64,000 nucleotides of DNA, taken from the NCBI GenBank assembly GCA_001404055.1, contig CXTY01000008.1:1-64000 (forward strand), given 5' to 3'. Both the position numbers and the translations under genes were made by a program. The stretch's first letter is position 1. Each line of letters begins with the position of its first letter. The notes under the pieces are model-generated. The model did no database searches. It saw nothing but the letters and a program-made list of their open reading frames with translations, and had not been told where the DNA came from. Below are positions 8,459 through 17,061 of the stretch, piece by piece. The DNA is from Roseibium album. Lineage in GTDB: Bacteria > Pseudomonadota > Alphaproteobacteria > Rhizobiales > Stappiaceae.

Positions 8459-9283
8459 ATGCTCTCTGTTGAAACCCGTTATGCCATTGATCCGGCAACT
8501 GCAAAAACCCTGGATACTGCGGGCCTGCGCGATCATTTCCACGCCTCCAACCTCTTTGTCGATGGCGAAATCAAGCTGGTGTACTCCCACTACGACCGGC
8601 TGATCCTGGGGGGCGCAGTGCCTGCTTCCGATGACCTCGTTCTGGATGAGGTCAAGGAAGCAGGTACTCCCTCTTTGCTGGACCGGCGTGAATTGGGTGT
8701 CCTTAACATCGGGGACACCGGAACCGTGAGTGTTGGTGGTGAAACCTATGAAGTTGCGCGTGGCGATGTTCTCTATGTTGGCATGGGTGCAGGGCCGATA
8801 ACGTTCTCAGGTGCGGGGCGGTTTTACATCCTGTCCGCGCCAGCGCATCGTTCGTGCCCAACCAAGCTCATCAAGGTTGAAGATGCCCGCCGCGTTGAAC
8901 TTGGCTCAGCCGAGATGTGCAATGAGCGCGTGATCCTGCAGTTCCTTCACCCGGAGGTCGCCGAGAGCTGCCAGTTGCTCATGGGCTACACGCATTTCGC
9001 ACCCGGGTCTGTCTGGAACACAATGCCCGCTCACCTGCATGACCGCCGGATGGAAGCCTATCTCTATTTCGAAATCGGATCGGATCAACGCGTCTTTCAT
9101 TTCATGGGAAAACCGGAAGAGACCCGGCACCTTGTCATGGCCAATGAAGAGGCCGTCATCTCTCCACCATGGTCCATTCACTGTGGCGCGGGGACCGGAG
9201 CTTATACGTTCTGCTGGGCGATGGCCGGGGATAACGTCGACTTCACGGACATGGATATGGTTGCCATGGGGGACCTGCGATGA
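8459..9283 (+). CDS. kduI: 5-dehydro-4-deoxy-D-glucuronate isomerase
   Basis: Converts DKI to 2,5-diketo-3-deoxygluconate (EC 5.3.1.17). The 274 residues form the expected bicupin. The zinc ligands are His192, His194, Glu199 and His241; their spacing equals that of the E. coli enzyme (196, 198, 203, 245) with a constant offset of four. The stop codon overlaps the kduD start by four bases (ATGA). The gene sits between kdgF and kduD, in pathway order. An unsaturated-uronate pathway implies that the cell or its neighbours use lyases on pectin, ulvan or glycosaminoglycan-like polymers; no lyase gene is in the window. Confidence 0.95.
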   Translation: MLSVETRYAIDPATAKTLDTAGLRDHFHASNLFVDGEIKLVYSHYDRLILGGAVPASDDLVLDEVKEAGTPSLLDRRELGVLNIGDTGTVSVGGETYEVARGDVLYVGMGAGPITFSGAGRFYILSAPAHRSCPTKLIKVEDARRVELGSAEMCNERVILQFLHPEVAESCQLLMGYTHFAPGSVWNTMPAHLHDRRMEAYLYFEIGSDQRVFHFMGKPEETRHLVMANEEAVISPPWSIHCGAGTGAYTFCWAMAGDNVDFTDMDMVAMGDLR

Positions 9284-10008
9284 ACTCCTTTTCCCTTGAA
9301 GGCAAACGCGCCCTTGTGACCGGTGCCAATACAGGCATCGGACAGGCAATTGCAATCGCCATGGGGGCGGCAGGTGCTGAAGTCCTGTGCGCGGCTCGCC
9401 GCGACTGCGATGAAACGCTTGGCCAGATCGACAAGGGTAAGCACGTGGCGCTCGATTTTTCCGATCCGATGGCTGCTGTTCCTCTTTTTGAGAATGAAGA
9501 GATCAACATTCTGGTAAACAACGCTGGAATAATCCGCCGTTCGGATTCAACGGATTTCACGGAAGCTGACTGGGATGATGTCATGGACGTCAATCTGAAG
9601 GCAGTTTTCTTCACCTGCCAGGCATTCGGCAAGGCTGCACTTGCGGGCGGACGTGTTGCTTCGATTGTAAATATCGCCTCGCTTCTGTCGTTTCAGGGGG
9701 GCATCCGGGTTCCCTCTTACACAGCCTCAAAACATGGCGTTGCGGGCATCACCAAACTGCTGGCAAACGAATGGGCCGCCAAGGGCATCAACGTTAATGC
9801 CATTGCCCCTGGTTACATCGCAACCAACAACACGGAAGCGCTGCGTAACGATCAGGATCGCAACCGGCAGATTCTGGAGCGCATTCCCGCAGGGCGTTGG
9901 GGCGAAGCGAGTGATATTGGCGAAGCTGCCGTGTTCCTGGCTTCTCCTGCGGCCAAATACATTCATGGCGCTGTCCTGAACGTGGATGGAGGTTGGCTTG
10001 CCCGTTGA
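9280..10008 (+). CDS. kduD: 2-dehydro-3-deoxy-D-gluconate 5-dehydrogenase
   Basis: Short-chain dehydrogenase (EC 1.1.1.127) that reduces 2,5-diketo-3-deoxygluconate to KDG with NAD(P)H. The 242 residues show the Rossmann motif TGANTGIG near residue 15, NNAG, and the catalytic Ser with YTASK (YxxxK). This closes the unsaturated-uronate branch, which then feeds KdgK. Context identifies the gene among the many SDRs: it overlaps kduI by four bases and overlaps the reading frame of uxuB. Confidence 0.92.
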   Translation: MNSFSLEGKRALVTGANTGIGQAIAIAMGAAGAEVLCAARRDCDETLGQIDKGKHVALDFSDPMAAVPLFENEEINILVNNAGIIRRSDSTDFTEADWDDVMDVNLKAVFFTCQAFGKAALAGGRVASIVNIASLLSFQGGIRVPSYTASKHGVAGITKLLANEWAAKGINVNAIAPGYIATNNTEALRNDQDRNRQILERIPAGRWGEASDIGEAAVFLASPAAKYIHGAVLNVDGGWLAR

Positions 10009-11440
10009 TTTGCCACGTCTGTCTGCAAAAAGAGATCGTCCCAAAGCTGGCATCGTTCACCTCGGTCTGGGTGCCTTTTTCAGGGCTCACGGGGCGATCT
10101 ATGTTGAAGAAGCAATCGGAAAGTCCGGAGGTGACTGGGGCGTAATCGGCGTCAGCCTGCAGAGCCCCAGGATGCGGGATCAGCTCGCACCGCAGGATTT
10201 TGTCTATACGGCACAGGAGCTTGGGCCAGAAGGCGAGACCCTCCGGCAGGTGGAAGTCGTCCGGGACGTTCTTGTCGCCCGCGAAGACCCGGAAGCGGTT
10301 CTGGTTGCAATGGCAGACCCCGATATTCGGATTGTCAGCCTGACCGTGACTGAAAAAGGGTATTGCCACGACCCGGCTACGGGACATCTGAACCTGGAAC
10401 ACCCCGACATCAAATCGGACCTGGAGAATGCGCTCCCGGTCTCGGGGCCGGGTTACCTGGTACGGGCTCTGCAACGACGCAAGGCTGCCGGTGTGCCGCC
10501 TTTCACCGTGTTGACCTGTGACAACCTTCCGGACAATGGCCGCCTGGTTCGCGGAATTGTTCTTGAGTTTGCCAAGCTCCTGGACCCGGACCTTGCCGCC
10601 TGGATTGAAAGCGAAGGCAGATTTCCGGCCACGATGGTCGACCGGATTGTTCCGGCTACCAAGCCCGAAGATATTGAAGCCTTGGCAGCCAAGACAGGTT
10701 ATCTGGATGAGGCGCCGGTTCTGCACGAACCCTTCAGGCAATGGGTTGTGGAGGACGATTTTGTTCCTGCCTATGGAGTGAACGCGCGGCCTGACCTTGC
10801 CGCAGTTGGTGTCGAGCTTGTCCACAATGTAACTGCCTATGAGCACATGAAGCTTCGCATGCTCAATGGCACGCATTCCTCGTTGGCCTATCTTGGTTAT
10901 CTCGGCGGCTATGAAACCATTTCGGAGACTGTCGCCGATCCGGTTTTTGCATCCTTTGTGAAAGCATTATGGCGTGATGAAATCATCCCGTCATTTGAAG
11001 CGCCGCCAGGCGTTGATGTGAATGCCTATACGGAGGCTCTGTTAGACAGATACGCCAACCCGGCGATCCGCCACAGAACCTGGCAGATTGCCATGGACGG
11101 CAGTCAGAAGTTGCCGCAGCGTATTCTGGGAACCTTGCGGGACAATTTTGCCAAAGGCCGAAGTTGCCCCGGACTCATCACGGCAGTTGCTGCATGGATG
11201 ATTTATGTGAGCGGAACAGATCTCAACGGCAAACAGATCGATGTGCGTGATCCGTTGGCCGACCGGCTCCGGGAACTATCCGAAGGTGCGGAAACCAATG
11301 CAGAGAAAGTCTCCACTTTGCTCTCCGTTACCGAGATATTTGATGAAGACCTTGCAGTTCAACTCAAGGATACGCTTCTGGCGGCCTACTCAAGTCTTCG
11401 AGAACGCGGTGTTGCAGGAACACTTGAGGTACTCGCATGA
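9986..11440 (+). CDS. uxuB: fructuronate reductase (D-mannonate oxidoreductase)
   Basis: Polyol-type long-chain dehydrogenase (EC 1.1.1.57) that reduces D-fructuronate to D-mannonate with NADH. Of its 484 residues, the N-terminal NAD part begins HLGLGAFFRAH, the middle has SLTVTEKGYC and TMVDRIVPAT, and the C-terminal catalytic domain has KLRMLNGTHSSLAYLGYLGG with the Lys/Asn/His set of the family. All of these correspond to E. coli UxuB. The ATG at 9986 lies 23 bases inside kduD. A GGAGG at 9987-9991 is better placed for a TTG at 9998, which may be the real start and would shorten the protein by four residues. It overlaps uxuA by four bases. Confidence 0.93.
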   Translation: MEVGLPVDLPRLSAKRDRPKAGIVHLGLGAFFRAHGAIYVEEAIGKSGGDWGVIGVSLQSPRMRDQLAPQDFVYTAQELGPEGETLRQVEVVRDVLVAREDPEAVLVAMADPDIRIVSLTVTEKGYCHDPATGHLNLEHPDIKSDLENALPVSGPGYLVRALQRRKAAGVPPFTVLTCDNLPDNGRLVRGIVLEFAKLLDPDLAAWIESEGRFPATMVDRIVPATKPEDIEALAAKTGYLDEAPVLHEPFRQWVVEDDFVPAYGVNARPDLAAVGVELVHNVTAYEHMKLRMLNGTHSSLAYLGYLGGYETISETVADPVFASFVKALWRDEIIPSFEAPPGVDVNAYTEALLDRYANPAIRHRTWQIAMDGSQKLPQRILGTLRDNFAKGRSCPGLITAVAAWMIYVSGTDLNGKQIDVRDPLADRLRELSEGAETNAEKVSTLLSVTEIFDEDLAVQLKDTLLAAYSSLRERGVAGTLEVLA

Positions 11441-12621
11441 TCGAAGGCTGGCGTTGGTATGGAAATCTGGACGAGATCCGTTTGCCGGAAATAGCGCAAA
11501 CCGGCGCGAGATCTATTGTCACAGCATTGCATAGCATTCCTTACGGTGACATCTGGCCGCGTGATGTCATTGCGGCCAGAAAAGCCGAGGTCTTGAAGGC
11601 AGGTTTCGACTGGACCGTCGTTGAAAGTCTTCAGGTACATGAGGCAATCAAGCGCGGTGAAGGTGACTTGGGAAGCCTACTTGCAAACTATCGGCAATCC
11701 ATGGCGAACATGGCTGCGGAAGGCATCAAGGTCATTTGTTACAATTTCATGCCGTTGCTCGACTGGACCCGGACTGACCTCCGGGCGTCCGTCAAAGGCG
11801 GCGGTACCTGCTTGAGGTTCTCGATCCACAAGATGGCAGCGTTTGAGCTGCTCATGTTGGAACGGCAGGGCGCTGAAGATGAATATTCCCAGAGTGTTAT
11901 TGCAGATGCGGAAGTGTGGTTTGCGTCGGCCAGCTCAGAAGAAAAAGACGAGCTTGTCACTGCGATCATGGCAGGTTTGCCGGGCGCATTCCCGCGCTAC
12001 GATGTTGCGGGGTTGAAGGCAGCGCTAAAGCCATATGAGCACTTGGACCGGAATGCACTTCGACAGAATTTCAAACGGTTTCTGGAAGAAGTCATTCCAA
12101 CCGCTGAAGAGCTGGGACTGAAGTTTGCCGTTCATCCGGATGACCCGCCCCGCGACTTGCTCGGTTTGCCGCGAATAGTGACCAATGAAGAAGATATTCG
12201 ATGGATCCTGTCGGCAAAGGATAGCCTGGCAAATGGTCTGACTTTTTGCGCAGGGTCGCTCGGAGCAAATCCCGCTAACGACCTGCCGGAAATTGCGAGA
12301 AAATTCGCGGACAGGATCCACTTTGCGCATCTCAGGAATGTTCGAAAAGATCCAGATGGATCATTTGAAGAAGCAGCACATCTTGGCGGTGACACGGACC
12401 TGACCCAGATCGTTGATGTTCTCCTGAATGAGGAACGCAGACGCGTGGCTGTGGAACGGCTTGACAGCGAAATTGTCTTTCGTCCCGATCATGGCCATGA
12501 ACTGCTTGATGATGAAAACCGGGGGGCTCACCCGGGATACCCGCTTATCGGCAGGATGCGAGGCCTGGCTGAGCTACGCGGCGTGATCTCCGGACTGGAA
12601 CACCGGAATACCGCGGCTTAG
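11437..12621 (+). CDS. uxuA: mannonate dehydratase
   Basis: Dehydrates D-mannonate to KDG (EC 4.2.1.8) in the cytoplasm, using a divalent metal in a TIM-barrel fold. The 394 residues are typical. Recognisable family segments are WRWYGNLD at the N terminus, ALHSIPYGDIW, VICYNFMPLLDWTRTD near residue 90, KFAVHPDDPP, GLTFCAGSLGANP, FAHLRNV and FRPDHGHELLDD; these supply the His/Cys/Asp metal ligands. It is the last gene of the operon and joins UxaC-UxuB chemistry to KdgK. The downstream gap of 95 bases faces the convergent RpiR gene; no strong terminator was found there. Confidence 0.95.
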   Translation: MIEGWRWYGNLDEIRLPEIAQTGARSIVTALHSIPYGDIWPRDVIAARKAEVLKAGFDWTVVESLQVHEAIKRGEGDLGSLLANYRQSMANMAAEGIKVICYNFMPLLDWTRTDLRASVKGGGTCLRFSIHKMAAFELLMLERQGAEDEYSQSVIADAEVWFASASSEEKDELVTAIMAGLPGAFPRYDVAGLKAALKPYEHLDRNALRQNFKRFLEEVIPTAEELGLKFAVHPDDPPRDLLGLPRIVTNEEDIRWILSAKDSLANGLTFCAGSLGANPANDLPEIARKFADRIHFAHLRNVRKDPDGSFEEAAHLGGDTDLTQIVDVLLNEERRRVAVERLDSEIVFRPDHGHELLDDENRGAHPGYPLIGRMRGLAELRGVISGLEHRNTAA

Positions 12622-12716
12622 TTTTTCAATCACTATTGAGGCTGGTTATGAGCCGGCTAATCAGTTGACTGAGGCGTTTCTCCATCGCTAACTGGAACAA
12701 ACAGCAACGCGGTCGC

Positions 12717-13529
12717 TTACGGCCTCGTAACCCCGCTTGCAAGCGTTTGAATGAGCGCCACGGCACCTGAAATCGGCTGCAACCTGCTAGTTGTGTCCGA
12801 GCCGAGGAGCAATGCCACTTCGGCGTATTTGGCTAGTGGACTTTCGGCGTTATCCGTCACGGCGACGATCCGGCGGCCTGAAACATGGGCATCCATAAGC
12901 GCGTCGACCACGTGTTTTGAATAGGGCGGAAACGCAATTGCAAACAGAACATCTTCGCTGCTGAGGGTCGCAATCTGCGGCCCGGCCATACCGCCGGCAA
13001 AGTCCAACAGACTGCAAGAGCGTTCACCGCGCAGCAGGCAATAGTGAAAATAGTCAGCAACCGGACGGGAGCGGCGAAGACCTGCGATGTAAATGTGGCG
13101 CGCGCCGCGTAGCAGCTGTACGGCCTTGTTCAGTGTTTCAACGTCGCAATGTTGCTCAAGATCCTTCAGGCTATCTATATGAGCAGAAATGCTCTGTTTC
13201 AGATCAGCTTCTGTATCGGCCGGGGCTGCCACTTCGTCCTGTTCCAGCACTTGCTCACGGACAGCCGCGTTGCCTTCTATGAGGCGCTGGCGGAAGACCT
13301 GCTGCAGGTCAGAAAACCCCTTGTAATTAAATTCCTTGGCGAACCGTATCAGTGTCGAAGGCTGGATTTCGAGCGTTGACGCAATCACCGGCGTCGTGTT
13401 CAGCGCAAAGCTGTTCGGCTCCTCCAGAGACGCCCGTGCGATCCTCTGTAGATGCGGACTAAGGTCAGAAAACCTGTCACGGATACGTTGCCTAAGTGCG
13501 TCAAACGTCTCTGGGGCTTGTTGTGTCAT
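12717..13529 (-). CDS. RpiR/MurR-family transcriptional regulator
   Basis: Regulator of 270 residues with an N-terminal RpiR helix-turn-helix (about residues 8-85, including STLIRFAKEFNYKGFSDLQ) and a C-terminal SIS sugar-isomerase domain (about 125-260) that senses a sugar or sugar phosphate. In the SIS domain the usual GxGxS start is replaced by IAGLRRSRPVA, while FPPYSKHVVDA and AVTDNAESPLA match the family. It is divergent from the Liv-type sugar operon across a 180-base region rich in GAAAA/TTTTC palindromes, so it most likely controls that operon. Effector unknown. Confidence 0.9.
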   Translation of the reverse strand: MTQQAPETFDALRQRIRDRFSDLSPHLQRIARASLEEPNSFALNTTPVIASTLEIQPSTLIRFAKEFNYKGFSDLQQVFRQRLIEGNAAVREQVLEQDEVAAPADTEADLKQSISAHIDSLKDLEQHCDVETLNKAVQLLRGARHIYIAGLRRSRPVADYFHYCLLRGERSCSLLDFAGGMAGPQIATLSSEDVLFAIAFPPYSKHVVDALMDAHVSGRRIVAVTDNAESPLAKYAEVALLLGSDTTSRLQPISGAVALIQTLASGVTRP

Positions 13530-13709
13530 TGCGTCCTAATTCTTTGAAATCTCAGCAGTGAATGTATTTTCAAATTAGTAGAAAAAAAATTCATTGACAA
13601 GAATAGAAAATTTTTTCAATCTAATTGACAAGGCGTTCAATCGATCTTTTGGAGGAGATCTTGAATTGCCGATCAGTGGCCCATCCGGGTTATTTGAAGG
13701 GAGGAATAG
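13530..13709 (+). promoter_or_regulatory. divergent promoter/operator region for RpiR gene and Liv-type operon
   Basis: Two TTGACA elements occur at 13594-13599 and 13625-13630 and could serve as -35 boxes. Between and before them lie A/T-rich near-palindromes of the GAAAA-TT-TTTTC type (around 13606-13618) and a related block at 13580-13592. RpiR proteins bind GAAA...TTTC palindromes, so these are plausible operators. The assignment is inferred. Confidence 0.5.
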
Positions 13710-14999
13710 ATGTCTAAATCGAAACTAACGCGGCGCGCACTCCTCGGGTCTGCCGCTGCTGCTGGTGGCCTTGCTGCCTTTGCTGGCCCATGGAAGCACA
13801 ACAGGGTCTGGGCTGCGGGCACAGACAAACCGATCAAGATCGGCATCACATCGGATGCCAGCGGTCAATATGCCAACTCGGGTGCCAGTGATCGCCGGGG
13901 CATGTTGATGGCGATTTCCGAAGCAAATGCAAAAGGTGGTGTTCTCGGACGCAAGATCGAAACCACGCACATCGATACGGAAACAACCCCGGCAACCGGC
14001 TCGCGTGTTGCAGAGCGTTTGATCTCTCGCGAAGACTGCGGCTTCCTTGTCGGTGCCGTCAGCTCCGGTGTTGCCAACGCAATCAGCCAGGTGGCACAGC
14101 GCAATGGCGTGATCTACTTGAACACCAATTCATCTTCGCCAACCGAAAGTGGAAAAAACTGTCACCGAGTCAAGTTTGTCTGGGACGGCAACGGAACCAA
14201 CTTCGCGAAAGCAGCGGTCAGAAACTCAATCGACGCTTACGGCGGCAAAGTGCTGTTGCTCACCAATGACTACGTTTGGGGTCACGACACTGCAAAGGCA
14301 ACGCGCACGCTGATCGATCAATACGGCGGTGAAGTGCTTGACGAGATCCTGATCCCACAAGGCACGCGTGATTTCTCGGCAGCTCTCCTGAAAATCCAGC
14401 AGACAAACCCGGACGTTGTTGCTGCTGCAGTTGGCGGCGACGATCAAATTGCCCTGCGCCAGCAGGTTGCTCAACTTGGCATGGGTTCGAAGCCTGCATG
14501 GATCAATAACCAGCAGGATTGGCCGGATGTTTATGGCCTGCCGCTGGACAACCTTTTCGGCGTCTTTGGAACCACCTGGTACTACGGCCTGGATCTGCCG
14601 GGAGTGAAGGAATTCGTTGAGCGGTACCAGACAATGTACCCTGATACATCCATGCGGGTTCCTGGCAATGTCTTCTACAATGGATACATGGCGACCCGTG
14701 AATTGTTAGCTGCAATTGAGCGGGCAGGATCAACAAACAACATTGCGATCATCAAGCAACTTGAAGGTCACGTCATGGCGGCTGCCGATCGCATGCAGCA
14801 CGACGATGCGGTCATTGATCCGATCACGCACCAGGTTCAACAGACGATTTATCTCGCGACAGCGAATGATGAACCAAGGAACGAGCAGGACATGTTCAAG
14901 ATCCTGACGCAGTCGAGCCCGCAGGATGTCCGCGACGAGGCCAGCCTCGGTAGCTGCAAGCTTGAAAGCTACGACGATACGCCGTCTTTCGACGCTTAA
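13710..14999 (+). CDS. Liv-type ABC transporter substrate-binding protein (Tat signal)
   Basis: Periplasmic receptor of the branched-chain amino acid/amide type (Peripla_BP_6), 429 residues. The N terminus has a twin-arginine signal (LTRRALLGSAAAAGG), so export in folded form is likely. Family features include KIGITSDASGQYA after the signal, NSSSPTESGKNCHR, the ligand-domain crossover around VVAAAVGGDDQ, and NVFYNGYMATREL near the C terminus. SD GGGAGGA precedes the ATG. Although the family name suggests amino acids, the operon encodes sugar-acid enzymes, so the ligand is more likely a sugar or aldonate. A strong hairpin with a T run follows the gene. Confidence 0.9.
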   Translation: MSKSKLTRRALLGSAAAAGGLAAFAGPWKHNRVWAAGTDKPIKIGITSDASGQYANSGASDRRGMLMAISEANAKGGVLGRKIETTHIDTETTPATGSRVAERLISREDCGFLVGAVSSGVANAISQVAQRNGVIYLNTNSSSPTESGKNCHRVKFVWDGNGTNFAKAAVRNSIDAYGGKVLLLTNDYVWGHDTAKATRTLIDQYGGEVLDEILIPQGTRDFSAALLKIQQTNPDVVAAAVGGDDQIALRQQVAQLGMGSKPAWINNQQDWPDVYGLPLDNLFGVFGTTWYYGLDLPGVKEFVERYQTMYPDTSMRVPGNVFYNGYMATRELLAAIERAGSTNNIAIIKQLEGHVMAAADRMQHDDAVIDPITHQVQQTIYLATANDEPRNEQDMFKILTQSSPQDVRDEASLGSCKLESYDDTPSFDA

Positions 15000-15014
15000 G
15001 ATTGCAGCAATGTC

Positions 15015-15054
15015 AAAACCGGGCGGGCCGCGTTTGGTTCAGCCCGGTTTTTTT
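15015..15054 (+). terminator. hairpin with T run after the receptor gene (partial terminator)
   Basis: A 10-bp stem (15015-15024 with 15042-15051) is followed by Ts to 15054. It has the form of an intrinsic terminator but lies inside an operon, between the receptor and permease genes. It probably lets a fraction of transcripts through and keeps the receptor in excess. Confidence 0.75.
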
Positions 15055-15103
15055 AACACCATGGCTCGCGTTCAGCCCTTCGGACGTATTCGGACAAAGT
15101 AAA

Positions 15104-16024
15104 ATGATGGAACTTGTTCCCCACATCATCAACGGCCTGACCCTTGGGCTCCTTTTTGCACTCATAGCACTCGGCTTCACGTTGATCGTCGGTGTCATGG
15201 AAGTGATCAATCTCGCCCACGGATCCCTGTTTGCGCTTGGGGCTTATTTTGCGCTGGCCACACTCGGCGGCGGGTGGTTCGGCTCCACCGAATTTGGCGT
15301 TTGGTGGCTGAGCCTGCCGATTGGAATGCGCTATGTGTTTGCGCTCGTCGTTGGACCTCTTCTGGCCGCCGGCGCTGGCATGATTATCGAACTCTGCCTG
15401 CGCCCGACCTACGGTAAGGCTCCGCTTTACGGGCTGCTTCTCACATTTGGTGCGGCTTTGGTGGTGGAAGAACTCATCCGCTTGATCTGGGGGACCGGTG
15501 AACAGAGCCTGACAGTTCCTCAGGCGATTAACGGCGCATTCCTGATGGGCGGCCTGATTTTCTCGAAATACAAATTTTTTGCTGCCGGCTTTGCACTGTT
15601 AGCCATCGGCGGCGTTTGGTTCTTCCTTGAGCGGACACCTTATGGAGCAATCATCAAGGCGGGTAGCCACGACAGCGAAATGGTTCGCGCACTTGGTTAC
15701 GATCTGTCCAAGCTGCGGCTTCTTGTATTCGGTTTCGGTGCGTCTTTAGCTGGTCTTGCCGGCATTATCCTCACACCCATTTGGGGGCTGCGACCGCACG
15801 TCGGCCTCGATGTGGTGATACCTGCTTTTCTGATCATCGTCATTGGTGGTGTCGGTAGCTTTTGGGGGGCGGTACTCGCAGCCGTCCTTGTCGGACTATC
15901 CGTCGGCATCACGGGCGCCTATGCGCCGGCCTGGTCGATGATGTCAATGTACCTCCTGCTCATCGCCATTGTCGGGGTTCGGTCCCGCGGGTTGCTGGGA
16001 CGCAAGAGCGCTTTGGAGAACTGA
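15104..16024 (+). CDS. Liv-type ABC transporter permease (LivH family)
   Basis: Inner-membrane permease of about 306 residues with eight predicted helices. The N-terminal signature INGLTLGLLFALIALGFTL and VMEVINLAHGS (about residues 8-45) is typical of LivH. The GVGSFWGAVLAAVLVG segment near the C terminus contacts the ATPase. The start at 15104 (ATGATG) gives the normal N terminus; an upstream in-frame extension runs through the terminator hairpin and is rejected. It pairs with the LivM-type permease that follows. Confidence 0.9.
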   Translation: MMELVPHIINGLTLGLLFALIALGFTLIVGVMEVINLAHGSLFALGAYFALATLGGGWFGSTEFGVWWLSLPIGMRYVFALVVGPLLAAGAGMIIELCLRPTYGKAPLYGLLLTFGAALVVEELIRLIWGTGEQSLTVPQAINGAFLMGGLIFSKYKFFAAGFALLAIGGVWFFLERTPYGAIIKAGSHDSEMVRALGYDLSKLRLLVFGFGASLAGLAGIILTPIWGLRPHVGLDVVIPAFLIIVIGGVGSFWGAVLAAVLVGLSVGITGAYAPAWSMMSMYLLLIAIVGVRSRGLLGRKSALEN

Positions 16025-16028
16025 TCCC

Positions 16029-17060
16029 GTGATTTCTCTTTCTGACATTCCCGCCCGGGGCGGATCACCTTTCACACCAGCCATGGGTCTGTTCGTCGCG
16101 TTGCTGCTGACTGCCCCCTTCTGGCTGGAGCCCATTGGACTTTATCATTACCTGGGTATCGAGATTGCAATCTGGATCCTGTTTGCCCTCGGCTTCAACC
16201 TTCTGTTTGGCTTTATCGGCCTGCATTCCTTCGGTCATGGTGCCTATCTTGGCGTTGGTGCCTATGCCTTCGGGTTGTTCCAGCAGGAAGTAACCGTAAG
16301 CCTTTGGGGCGGCCTGGCCGTCGCCATACTGGCTGCCACTCTTGCAGGTGCAATCGTCGGAGCCTTTGTCTCCCATCGGCGCGGCATCTATTTTGCACTC
16401 ATGACGATTGCTTTCGGCCAGGTGTTCTGGTTCGGCGCGATCAAGCTGCACAGCATCACCGGTGGTGAAGACGGACTGCTTGGCATCGCGCGTCCGGATC
16501 TTGTCGTCGGCCCCATGCGCCTGGATATTTCCGATAATATTTCGCTCTATTGGTTTGTCGCTGTCATCCTCGTTCTTGCTGTCGTTGCACTGTGGCGGAT
16601 CGTCAACGCGCCTTTTGGGCGAGTGCTGCAGGCGATACGGCAAAATGAAACCCGTGCCCAGTTCGTTGGCTACAATGTCTGGCTTATCAAGTGGCTCACA
16701 TTCACCCTTTCAGCAGCCTTTGCGGGCCTGGCCGGTGGTTTGTTCGCAATGGCGCAGGAAAGTGCCTACCCTGATGTCATGAGCCTTCATCAGTCCGGCT
16801 TGATCGTGATGATGGTTCTTATCGGTGGTGGTCTGGTTAGCTTCTGGGGCCCTGTGCTTGGTGTCCTCCTCTATTTCATAGCAAGAGACATAATAGGGGG
16901 AATTACCGAAACCTGGCTTCTGTGGTTCGGCCTGATGTTCGTCATCATGGTGATGGTGCGCCCGGAAGGTGTGGCAGGCCTCATACATGTGTTGCGTCAG
17001 AAATTTGCGCAAACACAGCAGAAGACCGTCGCTCCTGCATCCAACCCGGAAAGGGCCTGA
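16029..17060 (+). CDS. Liv-type ABC transporter permease (LivM family)
   Basis: Second membrane permease, about 343 residues. It carries the LivM landmark FGFIGLHSFGHGAYLGVGAYAFG near residues 60-80 and the coupling segment GGGLVSFWGPVLG. A GTG at 16029 is taken as start because GGAGA lies nine bases upstream and LivH ends at 16024; an alternative start inside livH would add 20 residues. One base separates it from the LivG-type ATPase gene. Confidence 0.88.
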   Translation: MISLSDIPARGGSPFTPAMGLFVALLLTAPFWLEPIGLYHYLGIEIAIWILFALGFNLLFGFIGLHSFGHGAYLGVGAYAFGLFQQEVTVSLWGGLAVAILAATLAGAIVGAFVSHRRGIYFALMTIAFGQVFWFGAIKLHSITGGEDGLLGIARPDLVVGPMRLDISDNISLYWFVAVILVLAVVALWRIVNAPFGRVLQAIRQNETRAQFVGYNVWLIKWLTFTLSAAFAGLAGGLFAMAQESAYPDVMSLHQSGLIVMMVLIGGGLVSFWGPVLGVLLYFIARDIIGGITETWLLWFGLMFVIMVMVRPEGVAGLIHVLRQKFAQTQQKTVAPASNPERA

Positions 17061-17061
17061 C

